This document shows positions 34,196-43,729 of a stretch of DNA of 64,000 nt, one piece after another. The stretch comes from Rhizobium sp. BK650 (GTDB lineage: Bacteria > Pseudomonadota > Alphaproteobacteria > Rhizobiales > Rhizobiaceae). The DNA lies in assembly GCF_014195325.1 (NCBI RefSeq), contig NZ_JACIBK010000013.1, positions 62,001 to 126,000 of the forward strand. The letters run 5' to 3'. Within the stretch, counting starts at the first letter, position 1, and every line of letters begins with the position of its first letter. A model generated the notes under the pieces. That model had not been told where the DNA came from. It saw only the letters and a program-made list of their open reading frames with translations, and searched no databases. The position numbers were made by a program, and so were the translations under genes.

Positions 34196-35473
34196 ATGAC
34201 CCGCATCACCGATATCAAAGTATACGACCTCCGCTTTCCGACCTCGCAAAGCCTCGACGGTTCCGATGCGATGAACCCGGATCCGGATTATTCCGCCGCC
34301 TATGTGATCCTCGAAACAGACGGAAAAGGCCTCGCCGGTCACGGCCTGACGTTCACCATCGGCCGCGGTAACGACATCTGCTGCGCGGCGATCGAAGCGA
34401 TGCGCCACCTGGTCGTCGGTACCGAGCTTTCCGAGGTGAAGGCAAATCCCGGCAAATATTGGCGGCACCTGACAAGTGACAGCCAGCTCCGATGGATCGG
34501 GCCGGAAAAGGGCGCGATCCATCTTGCGACCGGCGCCATCGTTAATGCGATATGGGATCTGATCGCCAAGGAGGCCGGGAAACCGGTCTGGCTCCTCGTT
34601 GCCGAAATGTCGGCCGAGGAGATCGCCGATATCGTCGATTACCGCTACCTCACCGATGTGCTGACGCGTGAGGAGGCAATTGCAATTCTGAAGAACGCCG
34701 AGCCCGGCAAAGCCGAGCGCATCGCCACCCTTCAGAAGGAAGGTTACGCCTGCTACACGACCTCGGCAGGCTGGCTTGGCTACGACGATGAAAAGCTGCG
34801 CCGCCTCTGCCAGGAGGCGATCGATGCCGGCTTCAACCACATCAAGATGAAGGTCGGGCGTGACCTTGAGGACGATATCCGGCGCTTGAGGATTGCCCGC
34901 GAAGTGATCGGACCGGACCGCTATTTGATGATCGACGCCAACCAGGTCTGGGAGGTCGCTCAGGCTATCGACTGGGTCGGAAAGCTCTCCTTCGCAAAAC
35001 CTTTCTTCATCGAGGAGCCGACGAGCCCCGACGATGTCGCCGGCCACCGCAAGATCCGCCAGGGCATTGCACCGGTAAAGGTCGCGACCGGCGAGATGTG
35101 CCAGAACCGTATCATGTTCAAGCAGTTCATCGCCGAGGGCGCGATCGATATCGTGCAGATCGATTCCTGCCGCATGGGCGGGCTGAACGAAGTACTCGCC
35201 GTGCTCTTGATCGCTGCCAAATTCGGCCTGCCGGTCTGGCCGCATGCCGGCGGCGTCGGGCTTTGTGAATATGTGCAGCACCTGTCGATGATCGATTATG
35301 TGGCGGTGTCGGGCATCAAGGACGGCCGCGTCATCGAATATGTCGATCACCTGCACGAACATTTCCTTCACCCCTGCATCATTAAGGATGCCGCCTATAT
35401 GCCGCCGACTGCGCCCGGCTTTTCGATCGAGATGAAACCGGCCTCGATTGCCGGCTACACATTCGGAGGCTAG
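34196..35473 (+). CDS. L-fuconate dehydratase (enolase superfamily)
   Basis: 425 residues from ATG 34196 (MTRITDIKVYDLRFPTS). Mandelate racemase-type enolase fold with the catalytic K-x-K region HIKMKVGRDLED, the metal ligands in LMIDANQVW, FIEEPTSPDD and ATGEMCQNR, and the His/Asp pair in IVQIDSCRMGG and WPHAGGVGL. The sequence closely fits the FucD family, which dehydrates L-fuconate to 2-keto-3-deoxy-L-fuconate. Fucose dehydrogenase, the hydrolytic last step and a transporter are not seen nearby, so they must be encoded elsewhere. Confidence 0.88.
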   Translation: MTRITDIKVYDLRFPTSQSLDGSDAMNPDPDYSAAYVILETDGKGLAGHGLTFTIGRGNDICCAAIEAMRHLVVGTELSEVKANPGKYWRHLTSDSQLRWIGPEKGAIHLATGAIVNAIWDLIAKEAGKPVWLLVAEMSAEEIADIVDYRYLTDVLTREEAIAILKNAEPGKAERIATLQKEGYACYTTSAGWLGYDDEKLRRLCQEAIDAGFNHIKMKVGRDLEDDIRRLRIAREVIGPDRYLMIDANQVWEVAQAIDWVGKLSFAKPFFIEEPTSPDDVAGHRKIRQGIAPVKVATGEMCQNRIMFKQFIAEGAIDIVQIDSCRMGGLNEVLAVLLIAAKFGLPVWPHAGGVGLCEYVQHLSMIDYVAVSGIKDGRVIEYVDHLHEHFLHPCIIKDAAYMPPTAPGFSIEMKPASIAGYTFGG

Positions 35474-36176
35474 GGGAGGCGGCATCACCTTGTTCCGGCT
35501 GTCTGCTGGGGATGGAGAATGCCGGTCATTGCAGAAACATCCCGGATCCTTTATAAGTTTAGACTACGAAGTGGGCTTAATGAGCCTACTTCGCGTGCTT
35601 AGGCAAGAGTATTTGGCGCCTACCTAACGCGCTGTTTTTTCTAACATCTTCCATCGAAACGGAATCGAACACGGGGATTGATTCCGCCACACCAGTGTCC
35701 GATTTTGGTACGTCCCACCGTCGAAGGCGGCGTCAGACGACATTTCGTTCAAATCCCCGTTCCCGACAGGTGCCCCACGACGATCAGGTCTTGCGGATTC
35801 GCAGCACCGGCGCCGTTCGCACTCGTCAAACGCCAGAGTGTCATCAGATCCTTTGCCGGCGAAGTTTAGGAATCGGTAATTGCTGATTCTTCTCAATGGG
35901 ATGCGCCAGGCGCCGTCTGCGGCATCAAAACATCGCTTTTCCTGTCTGCTTTTCAAAAATGATGTGAAGAGGCCACAGCTTTGCAAAGCTGATCGGAATT
36001 CTGTTAACTGACGGAGAAATCAGACGAAATTGTAATCCGTCTGTCGTAAACTCCTGATCTCGGGGCTTCCGCTAAGACCTTGTTCTGATGGAGTACCTTG
36101 CCAGAATCGCCGCGATCGGTAATCGTCACGCTTAAAAAGCCGTTTCCGGCGTTTTTCCGTGATGAAAGATTAGAGC
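35474..36176. other. Intergenic region upstream of repABC
   Basis: About 700 bases. Several short reverse frames overlap but have no ribosome site or known product. The 3' half becomes AT-richer and must hold the repABC promoter. RepA/RepB autoregulation normally acts on such a region. A strong hairpin occurs at 35567-35593. Confidence 0.4.
35567..35593 (+). repeat. 11-bp inverted repeat after the fuconate dehydratase gene
   Basis: CGAAGTGGGCT, loop TAATG, AGCCTACTTCG: 10 of 11 arm positions pair, with one G-T wobble possible. It lies 94 bases past the stop codon. No U-run follows, so it is either a Rho-assisted terminator or a protein-binding site at the edge of the replication region. Confidence 0.55.
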
Positions 36177-37397
36177 GTGAGCAAGCCACAAAGGACTTCT
36201 CGGACCCTTCAGCGCAGCGTCGATGAGACGATCGGCGCCCATGCGTCGACGATCAGTTCGCAGTTGCAGGCAATCAGCGAAGCCCTATTCCCACCGACTG
36301 CCAGCAAGACGCTGCGCCGCTTCACATCCGGCGAGGCCGCCAAGCTGATCGGTGTCTCCGATTCCACCTTGCGGAAGATGACGCTTGCCGGCGAAGGCCC
36401 ACAGCCCGATGTCGGCACCAACGGCCGGCGGCTCTATTCCCTACGCCAGCTCAATGAGCTGCGCACCCTGCTTGCCGCTTCGGCCCGAGGGCGCGAGGCG
36501 CATGACTTCCTGCCGCATCGCCGAGAGAACGAGCATCTGCAGGTCATCGCCGTCACCAACTTCAAGGGTGGGTCGGGCAAGACCACGACATCGGTGCATC
36601 TTGCACAATATCTCGCCCTGCAGGGCTACCGCGTGCTTGCGCTCGATCTTGACCCGCAGGCCAGCATGTCGGCCATGCTCGGCGTCATGCCGGAAACCGA
36701 CGTCCGTTCCAATGAAACGCTTTACGCGGCTATCCGCTACGACGATGAGCGCCGTCCGCTTTCCAACGTGGTGCGCAAGACCTATTTCGACGGCCTGGAT
36801 CTCATCCCCGGCAATCTGGAACTCATGGAATTCGAGCATACGACGCCGCGCGCCCTCATGCGCGGTTCCCGGGACGGCGAAGGCGTGTTCTTCATGCGCG
36901 TCGCCAAGGCGCTCGATGACGTCGCCGAAAATTATGACGTCGTCGTTCTCGATTGCCCGCCGCAGCTCGGATACCTGACGCTGAGCGGCCTTTGTGCGGC
37001 AACCTCGATGATCGTCACCGTCCACCCGCAAATGCTGGACGTGGCCTCCATGAGCCAATTCCTGCTGATGACGCATGATCTTCTTTCCGTCGTGCGCGAA
37101 GCGGGCGGCGAGCTCAATTACGATTTCATCCGTTATCTGCTCACCCGTTACGAGCCGCAGGATGCGCCGCAGACAAAGGTGGCGGCACTCCTGCGCAACC
37201 TGTTCGACGATCACGTCATGATCAATGCGATGGTGAAATCCGCAGCGGTCTCCGATGCCGGCCTGACCAAGCAGACGCTCTATGAGATCGGCCGCGAAAA
37301 CCTGACCCGCTCGACCTATGACCGGGCGATGGAAGCGCTCGATGCCGTCAACGGAGAAATCGAGACGCTGATCCGGCAGGCATGGGGGCGCACATGA
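36177..37397 (+). CDS. repA: RepA partition ATPase of the complete repABC unit
   Basis: 406 residues, GTG start (MSKPQRTSRTLQRSVDETIG). A MerR-like HTH (FTSGEAAKLIGVSDSTLRKM) is followed by Walker A FKGGSGKTTTS, Walker A' VLALDLDPQASMSAMLG and Walker B VVVLDCPPQLGYLTLSG. It segregates the plasmid with RepB and represses the operon. Same domain layout as the orphan RepA at 5578-6774, but clearly diverged at the N-terminus and surface loops. Confidence 0.95.
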   Translation: MSKPQRTSRTLQRSVDETIGAHASTISSQLQAISEALFPPTASKTLRRFTSGEAAKLIGVSDSTLRKMTLAGEGPQPDVGTNGRRLYSLRQLNELRTLLAASARGREAHDFLPHRRENEHLQVIAVTNFKGGSGKTTTSVHLAQYLALQGYRVLALDLDPQASMSAMLGVMPETDVRSNETLYAAIRYDDERRPLSNVVRKTYFDGLDLIPGNLELMEFEHTTPRALMRGSRDGEGVFFMRVAKALDDVAENYDVVVLDCPPQLGYLTLSGLCAATSMIVTVHPQMLDVASMSQFLLMTHDLLSVVREAGGELNYDFIRYLLTRYEPQDAPQTKVAALLRNLFDDHVMINAMVKSAAVSDAGLTKQTLYEIGRENLTRSTYDRAMEALDAVNGEIETLIRQAWGRT

Positions 37398-37449
37398 GGT
37401 TGCCCCCAATCAAAACCGACCTATCTCGCTACAGCCGGCCGGCCTTTCT

Positions 37450-37465
37450 GTTGGGAGCTCCCAAC
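37450..37465. promoter_or_regulatory. parS site 1 of repABC
   Basis: GTTGGGAGCTCCCAAC, a perfect 16-bp palindrome of the GTT-N4-GC-N4-AAC class, in the repA-repB gap. Its inner bases differ from the GTTGGCCGCGGCCAAC pair near 5-7 kb, so the two centromeres should be recognised by different RepB proteins. Confidence 0.9.
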
Positions 37466-37525
37466 AAAGGCGGCAGTGTGAGCAGCCGGCAAAAATCCGT
37501 CCATCTGCAGGCAGCCCATGGGCGT

Positions 37526-37541
37526 GTTGGGAGCTCCCAAC
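37526..37541. promoter_or_regulatory. parS site 2 of repABC
   Basis: Second exact copy of GTTGGGAGCTCCCAAC, 76 bases from the first and 47 bases before the repB start codon. Confidence 0.9.
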
Positions 37542-37587
37542 TGCGCTCTTTTCGTTTGCCCGCATCTGACTGGAAAGGATTAAATTG

Positions 37588-38580
37588 ATGAGCAGACGCG
37601 ATACCGTCAATTCGCTCTTCATGCGCAAGGCCGACATGCCGGTGCCCTCCGCCGGTGTCGAGAAAAACCCTGATCGGGTGCGCACCGGCGCCGTCTCGGC
37701 CATGGGGGCATCGCTGCAGGAAATGACTGAAGCTGCGCGTGTAGCCGGCCATCTGCAGGAACAGATTTCGTCCGGTTTCTCGGTTCTCGAAATCGACCCT
37801 TCGGATATCTCCTATTCCTCGATCAGCGATCGTATCCCGGTCGAGCGCGACGTCGAATTCGATGCGCTTGTGGCAAGTATTGCCGAGCATGGCCAGAAGG
37901 TACCGATCCTGGTGCGTCCCGATCCTGAAAAGGATGGACGTTACCAGATCGCCTATGGCCGGCGGCGACTTCGGGCTGCGGCAAGGCTCGGGTTCAAGGT
38001 CAAGGCGATTGTCCAGCGCTTGAACGACAACGAGCTAGTCATCGCCCAGGGCAAGGAAAACCTCGACCGCCAGGATCTCTCCTTCATCGAAAAGGCGCTC
38101 TTTGCCCATCGTCTCGAAGAGGCCGGCTACTCGCGTGAGGTCATCATGGCCGCACTTTCGACCGACAAGGCCGATCTCAGCCGTTATATCTCTGTCGCCC
38201 GTGGCGTGCCACAGGCCGTGATCATGGCGATCGGTCCGGCGCCGAAAGCGGGACGCGCGCGGTGGCTGGCTCTCGTTGAGGCCGTCGCTTCCGCGCCGAA
38301 GAAGGTCGAGGCAATCATTGCGGACGATGCCTTTGCCGATCTCGACAGCGACCAGCGCCTGCAACGCGTCTTGTCGAAGATGGCGGCGCGCGACGCAAAG
38401 AAGGTCACTGGCGAGACCTGGAAAACACGGCAGGGCCAGAAGGCGGCTCAGATCGAGCGTGCCGGCAACAAGACGCGCATCACCTTCGATGAGCGCCTGG
38501 TGCCCGAATTTGCCGACTATCTTACCACACGGCTCGATGAGCTCTTCGAAGAGTTCGGCGCCGTCAAGTCACAACGATAA
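37588..38580 (+). CDS. repB: RepB partition protein of the complete repABC unit
   Basis: 330 residues from ATG 37588 (MSRRDTVNSLFMRK) after AAAGGA. The ParB domain carries AYGRRRLRAAARLGFKVKAI, followed by the helix-turn-helix (ALSTDKADLSRYISVARGVP) and a C-terminal dimerisation part. It binds the two parS sites in the preceding gap. It is about as distant from the RepB at 4583-5581 as two different incompatibility groups would be. Confidence 0.95.
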   Translation: MSRRDTVNSLFMRKADMPVPSAGVEKNPDRVRTGAVSAMGASLQEMTEAARVAGHLQEQISSGFSVLEIDPSDISYSSISDRIPVERDVEFDALVASIAEHGQKVPILVRPDPEKDGRYQIAYGRRRLRAAARLGFKVKAIVQRLNDNELVIAQGKENLDRQDLSFIEKALFAHRLEEAGYSREVIMAALSTDKADLSRYISVARGVPQAVIMAIGPAPKAGRARWLALVEAVASAPKKVEAIIADDAFADLDSDQRLQRVLSKMAARDAKKVTGETWKTRQGQKAAQIERAGNKTRITFDERLVPEFADYLTTRLDELFEEFGAVKSQR

Positions 38581-38640
38581 TTGTTGGCGGATTAAGCCGC
38601 TGACGAGGATTTGACTGTTAGGAAAAGGAGCCAATAGGCA

Positions 38641-38692
38641 AAGAAAAAGGCCCCCGAACAAAACATCCGGAAGCCCTCTTCTCTCGTTTAGC
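38641..38692 (-). ncRNA. repC counter-transcribed RNA (ctRNA)
   Basis: On the reverse strand a promoter TTGACA (38727-38722), 17 bases, GATTCT (38704-38699) is followed by a short transcript ending in a stem (CCGG...CGG, GGC...GCC around 38649-38675) and TTTTTCTT. Position and structure match the small antisense RNA found in all well-studied repABC repB-repC gaps, which limits repC expression and contributes to incompatibility. The ends given are estimates. Confidence 0.72.
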
Positions 38693-38787
38693 ACCCAGAG
38701 AATCGCACTTCCCGGAATCACTGTCAAGGTTTTTGAACGTCGTTTTGGCGGGCGCCGATGATTTGCCTTTGTATAAGGTGAACCACG

Positions 38788-40020
38788 ATGAATACGGGAT
38801 TTGTAACGACGCCTTTCGGGCGGCGGCCGATGTCGCTTGCCTTAATGAAAGGTCAGCTTCAAGCCGAATCGGTCAAGCCGGAGAGGTCGGTCGACAAGTG
38901 GAAGGTGTTCCGCGCCGTCTGCGAGGCACGCCCGCTGCTCGGCATTTCCGACCGCACGCTCGCTGTCCTGAACGCCCTACTGTCGTTTTATCCGGAGAGC
39001 CATCTTTCCGGTGAGGCGGGCATGGTCGTCTTTCCCTCCAATCGGCAGCTGATGGTTCGGGCGCATGGCATTGCAGTCACCACGCTGCGCCGGCACCTGG
39101 CGGCTCTGGTGGAGGCCGGCCTGATTATCCGCAAGGACAGCGCCAACGGCAAACGTTTTGCCCGCCGCAAGAGCTCCGGGGAACTCGAGGAAGCCTACGG
39201 CTTCAGTCTGGCGCCGCTCCTTGCGCGCAGCGAAGAGCTTGCTGCCATGGCTCAAAAGATCGAGGCCGATCGGATAGCACTTCGACGTTTGCGTGAGCGC
39301 CTGACGATCTGCCGCCGCGATGTCCGCAAGCTGATCGATGCTGCAGTCGCCGAAGGCGTTCCCGGCAATTGGGACGATATCGAGGCTGCTTATGTCCGTC
39401 ATCTCGCATCTCTGCCGCGCAATCCCGAGGCTTGCGATCTGGACAGCGTACGCCTGAAACTCGAAAGCCTTCGCGCCGACATCGTCAATCTATTGATGAG
39501 CTTTGAGAATTTCATAAAAACGAGCGCCAGTGTGGTTCAAAATGAGCCGCACATACAGAATTCAGATACAGATTATCTTGAATTAGAATCTCCTGCGCCA
39601 GCGCAAGCCGAAATGCCAACAGCGACGGACGAACCGGAACAGCCCGCAGGGACCCAAAAAATCTTCTCTCTCGCCCTCATCCTTAAGGCCTGCCCGCAGA
39701 TCAGCGACTATGTTCAGGGCGGGTCGATCCGGGGATGGCGGGATCTCGTGACCGCTGCCGTCACTGTGCGCTCTATGCTCGGGGTCACCCTGGAGACCTA
39801 CCAGGCGGCCTGTGAAGTCCTTGGCCGGGAAAATGCTGCCGTCGTCATCGCCTGCATGCTGGAGCGGGCAACCCATATCAAATCACCAGGCGGGTATCTG
39901 CGTGATCTGACCCGCAAGGGAGCCCGAGGGGAATTTTCACTTGGGCCAATGCTGATGGCGCTGGCGCGGCAGAACAGCCCGGCTTTGCGGAGGGCTGAAG
40001 GCGCAGGGCTAAGTCGATAA
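38788..40020 (+). CDS. repC: RepC replication initiator
   Basis: 410 residues starting MNTGFVTTPFGRRPMSLALM. This is the initiator of repABC plasmids, with the conserved N-terminal winged helix region WKVFRAVCEARPLLGISDRT, LSFYPESHLSG and FPSNRQLMVRAHGIAVTTLR. The C-terminal half has GWRDLVTAAVTVRSMLGVT and IVIACMLERATHIKSPGGYLR. The AT-rich stretch within its centre is the usual origin. Its expression is governed by the ctRNA in the preceding gap. Confidence 0.95.
   Translation: MNTGFVTTPFGRRPMSLALMKGQLQAESVKPERSVDKWKVFRAVCEARPLLGISDRTLAVLNALLSFYPESHLSGEAGMVVFPSNRQLMVRAHGIAVTTLRRHLAALVEAGLIIRKDSANGKRFARRKSSGELEEAYGFSLAPLLARSEELAAMAQKIEADRIALRRLRERLTICRRDVRKLIDAAVAEGVPGNWDDIEAAYVRHLASLPRNPEACDLDSVRLKLESLRADIVNLLMSFENFIKTSASVVQNEPHIQNSDTDYLELESPAPAQAEMPTATDEPEQPAGTQKIFSLALILKACPQISDYVQGGSIRGWRDLVTAAVTVRSMLGVTLETYQAACEVLGRENAAVVIACMLERATHIKSPGGYLRDLTRKGARGEFSLGPMLMALARQNSPALRRAEGAGLSR
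39500..39600. other. Probable oriV inside repC
   Basis: This 100-base part of repC is much more AT-rich than its surroundings (TTCATAAAAACGAG..., CAGATACAGATTATCTTGAA). In studied repABC plasmids the replication origin lies in an AT-rich central part of repC. Exact limits are inferred. Confidence 0.45.
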
Positions 40021-40849
40021 CTGGCTGCCAAGACTTTGAATTGGACGGTGAAAGATGCTGGAAATGGGGCATTGGAAGGTTCTATGACGATGTCACCAGG
40101 CAAATCCGGGAAAGGTAATACCCTTCATTGAAGAGCAGGTGTCGGAAATAAAGGCGGGATTAACTTCCATAAAAAGAGGAGACGCAAGTCTCGTCAACGC
40201 CTTATGTGGCATTTCGTCCTGATCGCGATTGGAGCGATAAGCGAGAAATTCAGCGCGTAGTGTTCACCCCGACTACTCCAAGCCTGGCGGGAGGAGGGCC
40301 TGTTAAAGTCCTAAGGCTCTTGTGAGATTAACGCGAAAGCGGTCACAGCGGCGCTGGTATTTTAGGGGTAGTTTTCGCGCTGTCATGACCGAGCTCGCAG
40401 CCTCGACGTAAGCGCGGACGCGATCGCTGAGTTCTTGTAGGTGTGTCGGCGGGCTGGATGCCGGCAGCGAGGCGGCGGGGATGCTATCGGACAGAGTCGT
40501 CGCCAGTGAACAGCAGCGCTTCGTCGAAGGGTTTGGCCAGAGCCTAAGGTGCTTCGGATCGCCGCGAAATGGTACGGCAATCCGACGAGCAATGACGTCT
40601 TCCCGCCAATATTCGAGGATGCGATCTAGGCATGGAGGACATGCGAATTTGCGGGCGTGGGCGTGTTTCAGGCGAGGGATCCAGAAACGCCGGTTGAAGT
40701 ACACAGCAAACCAGCGAGAAGACCCCCGCCGAGAAGGAGAACGCGGCGAAACCCGAAGATGGCGAGCCCGAGACGGTGCAAGAGTTGTCGCAGCGCTGAA
40801 ATTAGTCAATCCTAGCCAGAGTGCATAACGGTCCTCCGCCACATCCGCC
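40021..40849. other. Decayed region downstream of repC with a possible recombinase remnant
   Basis: No intact gene is convincing. On the reverse strand, about 40365-40510, the reading ASSPPTHLQELSDRVRAYVE resembles the N-terminal SAM-like domain of rhizobial tyrosine integrases. The sequence after it does not continue as an integrase. The rest is arginine-rich non-coding-like DNA. The boundary of the backbone with accessory DNA probably lies here. Confidence 0.4.
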
Positions 40850-41647
40850 ATGTCCAATGATCCCGTTATCGAACCGGCCTCCCTGAGTGCGCTGCCCGCC
40901 TTCCGTCTACTCGACGTGCGCGATCGCGCGGCCTTCTCTTCTGGTCACGCCACCAATGCCGTACGCGTGCCAATCGAGGTCTGGGAGGCGGCGGCGAGAT
41001 TCGGAGAGACATCTTTCGAGAACATCGCCTATTGGGAGCGCGCCATCGCCGAGCTCGGCATCGACGGCGATTTGCCGGCGGTCGTCTATGACGACGGGCG
41101 GATGACCGAGGCCGCGCGGGTCTGGTTCATCCTTCAGTATTTTGGCGCGAAGGCGGTCATTCTCAACGGCGGATGGCCCGCAATCGAAGGGCGTGACGAC
41201 TCGCTCGTATCCGCTTGGGCAACCCATGGCTCATCAACATTCCAGGCCAAACCTGGCACGGGCCCTGTCGGGCTGGTTGATCGGCTAACCTTGAAGGCTG
41301 AGCTCGACAGCGACGTGCGCATCTTCGATGCGCGCACGACGAGCGAATTGGCAGGCGATGACCTGCGTCCCAACGCGCGCGGGGGCCATTTGCCGGGCGC
41401 AAGGCTGCTGCCGCATGCGAACTTGCTGGATGGCCCACGCCTGAAGCCGGCGGCGGAACTGCACGATCTTCTGGCGCAGGCGGGCTTTCAGCCCGGCGAC
41501 CATATCGTCACCCATTGCGACGGCGGCGGTTGCGCCGCTCTTGCAGCCGCAGCCGCCGCTCGAGCCGACTTTGATGACGTTCGCGCCTACTATCTCAGCT
41601 TCGCGGATTGGGCGAAGGACGAGAGTTGCGTCATCGTTGGAAATTGA
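40850..41647 (+). CDS. Rhodanese-domain sulfurtransferase
   Basis: 265 residues with two rhodanese domains. The first (about 10-120: FRLLDVRDRAAFSSGHATNA) lacks an active-site Cys. The second (about 145-260) has HCDGGGCAALAAAA with the catalytic loop Cys near residue 223. It resembles thiosulfate/3-mercaptopyruvate sulfurtransferases, although the loop CDGGGC is unusual compared with CGSGxxA. It stands alone between decayed stretches. Likely cytoplasmic; the donor substrate is unknown. Confidence 0.8.
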   Translation: MSNDPVIEPASLSALPAFRLLDVRDRAAFSSGHATNAVRVPIEVWEAAARFGETSFENIAYWERAIAELGIDGDLPAVVYDDGRMTEAARVWFILQYFGAKAVILNGGWPAIEGRDDSLVSAWATHGSSTFQAKPGTGPVGLVDRLTLKAELDSDVRIFDARTTSELAGDDLRPNARGGHLPGARLLPHANLLDGPRLKPAAELHDLLAQAGFQPGDHIVTHCDGGGCAALAAAAAARADFDDVRAYYLSFADWAKDESCVIVGN

Positions 41648-41814
41648 ACGAACGAAAAGCACACGGGAGGAATACGTCATGTCTGCCATCAGGGTACGCT
41701 ACATCGTGATAGGCCGTCGAAGAGATTCCAATCGTGCCGAGGAACGCGTTTGATGAGGATAAGACGGATGATTTTGGCTCACCGTTCTTCGAGTGACGCC
41801 ACGTCCTTCAAAGA

Positions 41815-42198
41815 TTACCGCTGGGCAGGCTGAAATAGTTCGACGAGATTGCCGGACGGATCGGTGAGCAGGATCTGCGACCCCCCTGGCCCAGTGACGA
41901 CATCATTGCGGAATCGCACCCCGCTTTCCCGAAGGCGCGCCACTTCCGCTGCCAGGTCATCGACGATCAAATGAATGCGATTCCAGCCACCGGCTTTTGG
42001 CTGTTCGCCATCGGGCATCGGCCGTCCTGCCGAACTCATTGGTCCGCTCAGGAGCAATCGCAACGCGCCGCGTCGGACATCGGCGAAAGCTGGGGCCTGC
42101 TTGGAGATGAGTGTGAAACCGAGATGTGTGACATACCATTCCACCGCGGTCTCAACGTTATCGACCATATAACGGACGTTGACTGTTTCGTCGGTCAT
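41815..42198 (-). CDS. VOC (glyoxalase/bleomycin-resistance) family protein
   Basis: 127 residues starting MTDETVNVRYMVDNVETAVE; GAGG lies 8 bases before the ATG. The paired beta-alpha-beta-beta-beta units end in WNRIHLIVDDLAAEVARL and QILLTDPSGNLVELFQPA, the usual metal-binding pattern of small VOC proteins. The function could be a lyase, dioxygenase or resistance protein; sequence alone does not decide. A longer upstream reading is arginine-rich and rejected. Confidence 0.78.
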   Translation of the reverse strand: MTDETVNVRYMVDNVETAVEWYVTHLGFTLISKQAPAFADVRRGALRLLLSGPMSSAGRPMPDGEQPKAGGWNRIHLIVDDLAAEVARLRESGVRFRNDVVTGPGGSQILLTDPSGNLVELFQPAQR

Positions 42199-42585
42199 GT
42201 TTGCCTCGCAATTCGTGGAGGAAGCGGAAGCAGAATAGCAAAACGAGTTCATTTGGAAACCGGGCAGCGTCGAACTCTCCGAAATCATCAGTCTTCGAAA
42301 GCGATCCTTGTCGTACCGACGATTTGGTGGGCATCTCCGCCGTCTCTTGACACGGATCATGGCGGCGCGAAAGGAGGACGACTAGCGTTTCGGCACAGCG
42401 AGATGCGATGTCGAATTCGCCGGCCGCTGATCCAATCATAAATACAGCGTTAGTCTCACGAGCTTGGCGAGTGCCATCACCCCCGTCTTCATGGACGTCG
42501 TCTTCAGATCGCATCTTGTTTGACCGCATCAAACGATCCCGACCGAAAGCCGGGCGAAGTCTGTACATAGACTTTGAGCAGCTCT

Positions 42586-42753
42586 ATGTTGGCCGCCGGC
42601 GGCGAACATTGGGCAAGCGATACGTTGATGGGCTGGGCGATCGGTGTCGCGTTCGCCTTGTGGATCGCTCACGCATTTGCACGACGCAGGCTGGTGTTCG
42701 GCTATGGCCTGGACGGAAAACTTTATCCCCACAAAGCCAAGTTTGGCAGGTAA
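42586..42753 (+). pseudogene. PAP2-family phosphatase C-terminal fragment
   Basis: The frame MLAAGGEHWASDTLMGWAIG, then ALWIAHAFARRRLVFGYG, has the last motif of PAP2 acid phosphatases (G-x-H-W-x-S-D) and the following membrane helix. Only the final 55 codons remain, and an in-frame stop lies shortly upstream. It is a relic of a membrane lipid phosphatase gene. Confidence 0.45.
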
Positions 42754-42896
42754 CGATGATCGGCCCGACGATTGAGCATTGGACCTCGCCATACGTGAAA
42801 CGCGTCGCTTCGAACTTAAGTCTGGCCGGTCTCACCGGATTCGGCCTCAACCGCATGCGACGAAGACGTTCAACAAGGTAAGTTCCTTAAATTGGA

Positions 42897-43685
42897 TTAC
42901 GCCGCAAACGGTGATCTTAGGATTTCGCGAACTTCGCTGACGGCCGACAGGAGTGTGCGCACCTTGACCCCGCCTTTCGCAGGATAATCCTCAGCACCTG
43001 CGCCAAAGACGATCCTGTTTTCTATTCCGAGATCGTCGCAGGCCACAAAGAAGCCGCGCTCAGCTTGCGGAGCGCTGGCGCGCTTGACTTCGATCGCCAC
43101 CTTTGGCTTGCCAGCCTGTTCAATGACAAGGTCGATCTCGGCGCCATCGGCTGTCCTGTAATAGAAAGGAGCCACGTCGGGACCAGCTGCGACGATAAGC
43201 GTCTCTAGTACAAAACCCTCCCAACTTGGTCCGACTACGGGGTGACCTAACAATTGATGAAGTGTACCAATTTCCAGGAGGGCATGAACGAGCCCGCTGT
43301 CGCGAACATAGATCTTCGGCGACTTCACAAGACGCTTGCCAAGATTGCCGCTCCATGGCTGGAGACGGCGAACCAGCATGAGATCAACAAGGAGATCGAT
43401 ATACCGGCCAATCATAGGCGCAGATACTCCCAACGCGGTCGATATTAAAGTCATCAAATGCAAAAGCATCGGTCTCAAACACCGTCCGTTCTTATGTGTC
43501 GGAAGTCCGCTGAACGGCGGTTCGATTCCGTTCAACTGCCTAGACTTCGAGATTCCACGTTGTGCTCCTATCAAGGCGGCCATTTGAAGATCGGCGTTCC
43601 ACACCCGCGAGAGCGCCTTATCGCGGCGATGCGCGATGTCGAGAAGGAGCCTAGCCGAGCTGGAGCCCGGAAGAGGATTTGACAA
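42897..43685 (-). pseudogene. Truncated AAA ATPase with DUF4143 domain
   Basis: The C-terminal 180 residues are a good DUF4143 domain (ALGVSAPMIGRYIDLLVDLMLV, KSPKIYVRDSGLVHALLEI, TADGAEIDLVIEQAGKPKVA). The N-terminal part with Walker A and B motifs, present in full-length family members of about 380-400 residues, is absent. The first 70 codons here look like scrambled sequence running into the neighbouring parD region. Probably inactive. Confidence 0.65.
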
Positions 43686-43729
43686 ACTTTGCCAAGTTCG
43701 GCTATTCTTCTCGTCCTATGGAGACTCGA

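Noticed and set aside
35624..36189. Reverse frames of 120 and 61 codons upstream of repA
   Set aside because: No ribosome site, mixed unusual composition, and they overlap the region that must hold the repABC promoter.
40303..40857. Long reverse frame of 184 codons after repC
   Set aside because: Only about 45 codons resemble an integrase N-terminus; the rest is arginine/serine-rich and lacks a start signal, so it is described as decayed DNA.
42408..42881. Forward frame of 157 codons
   Set aside because: A different frame in the same stretch carries the recognisable PAP2 motif, so this one is a shadow.
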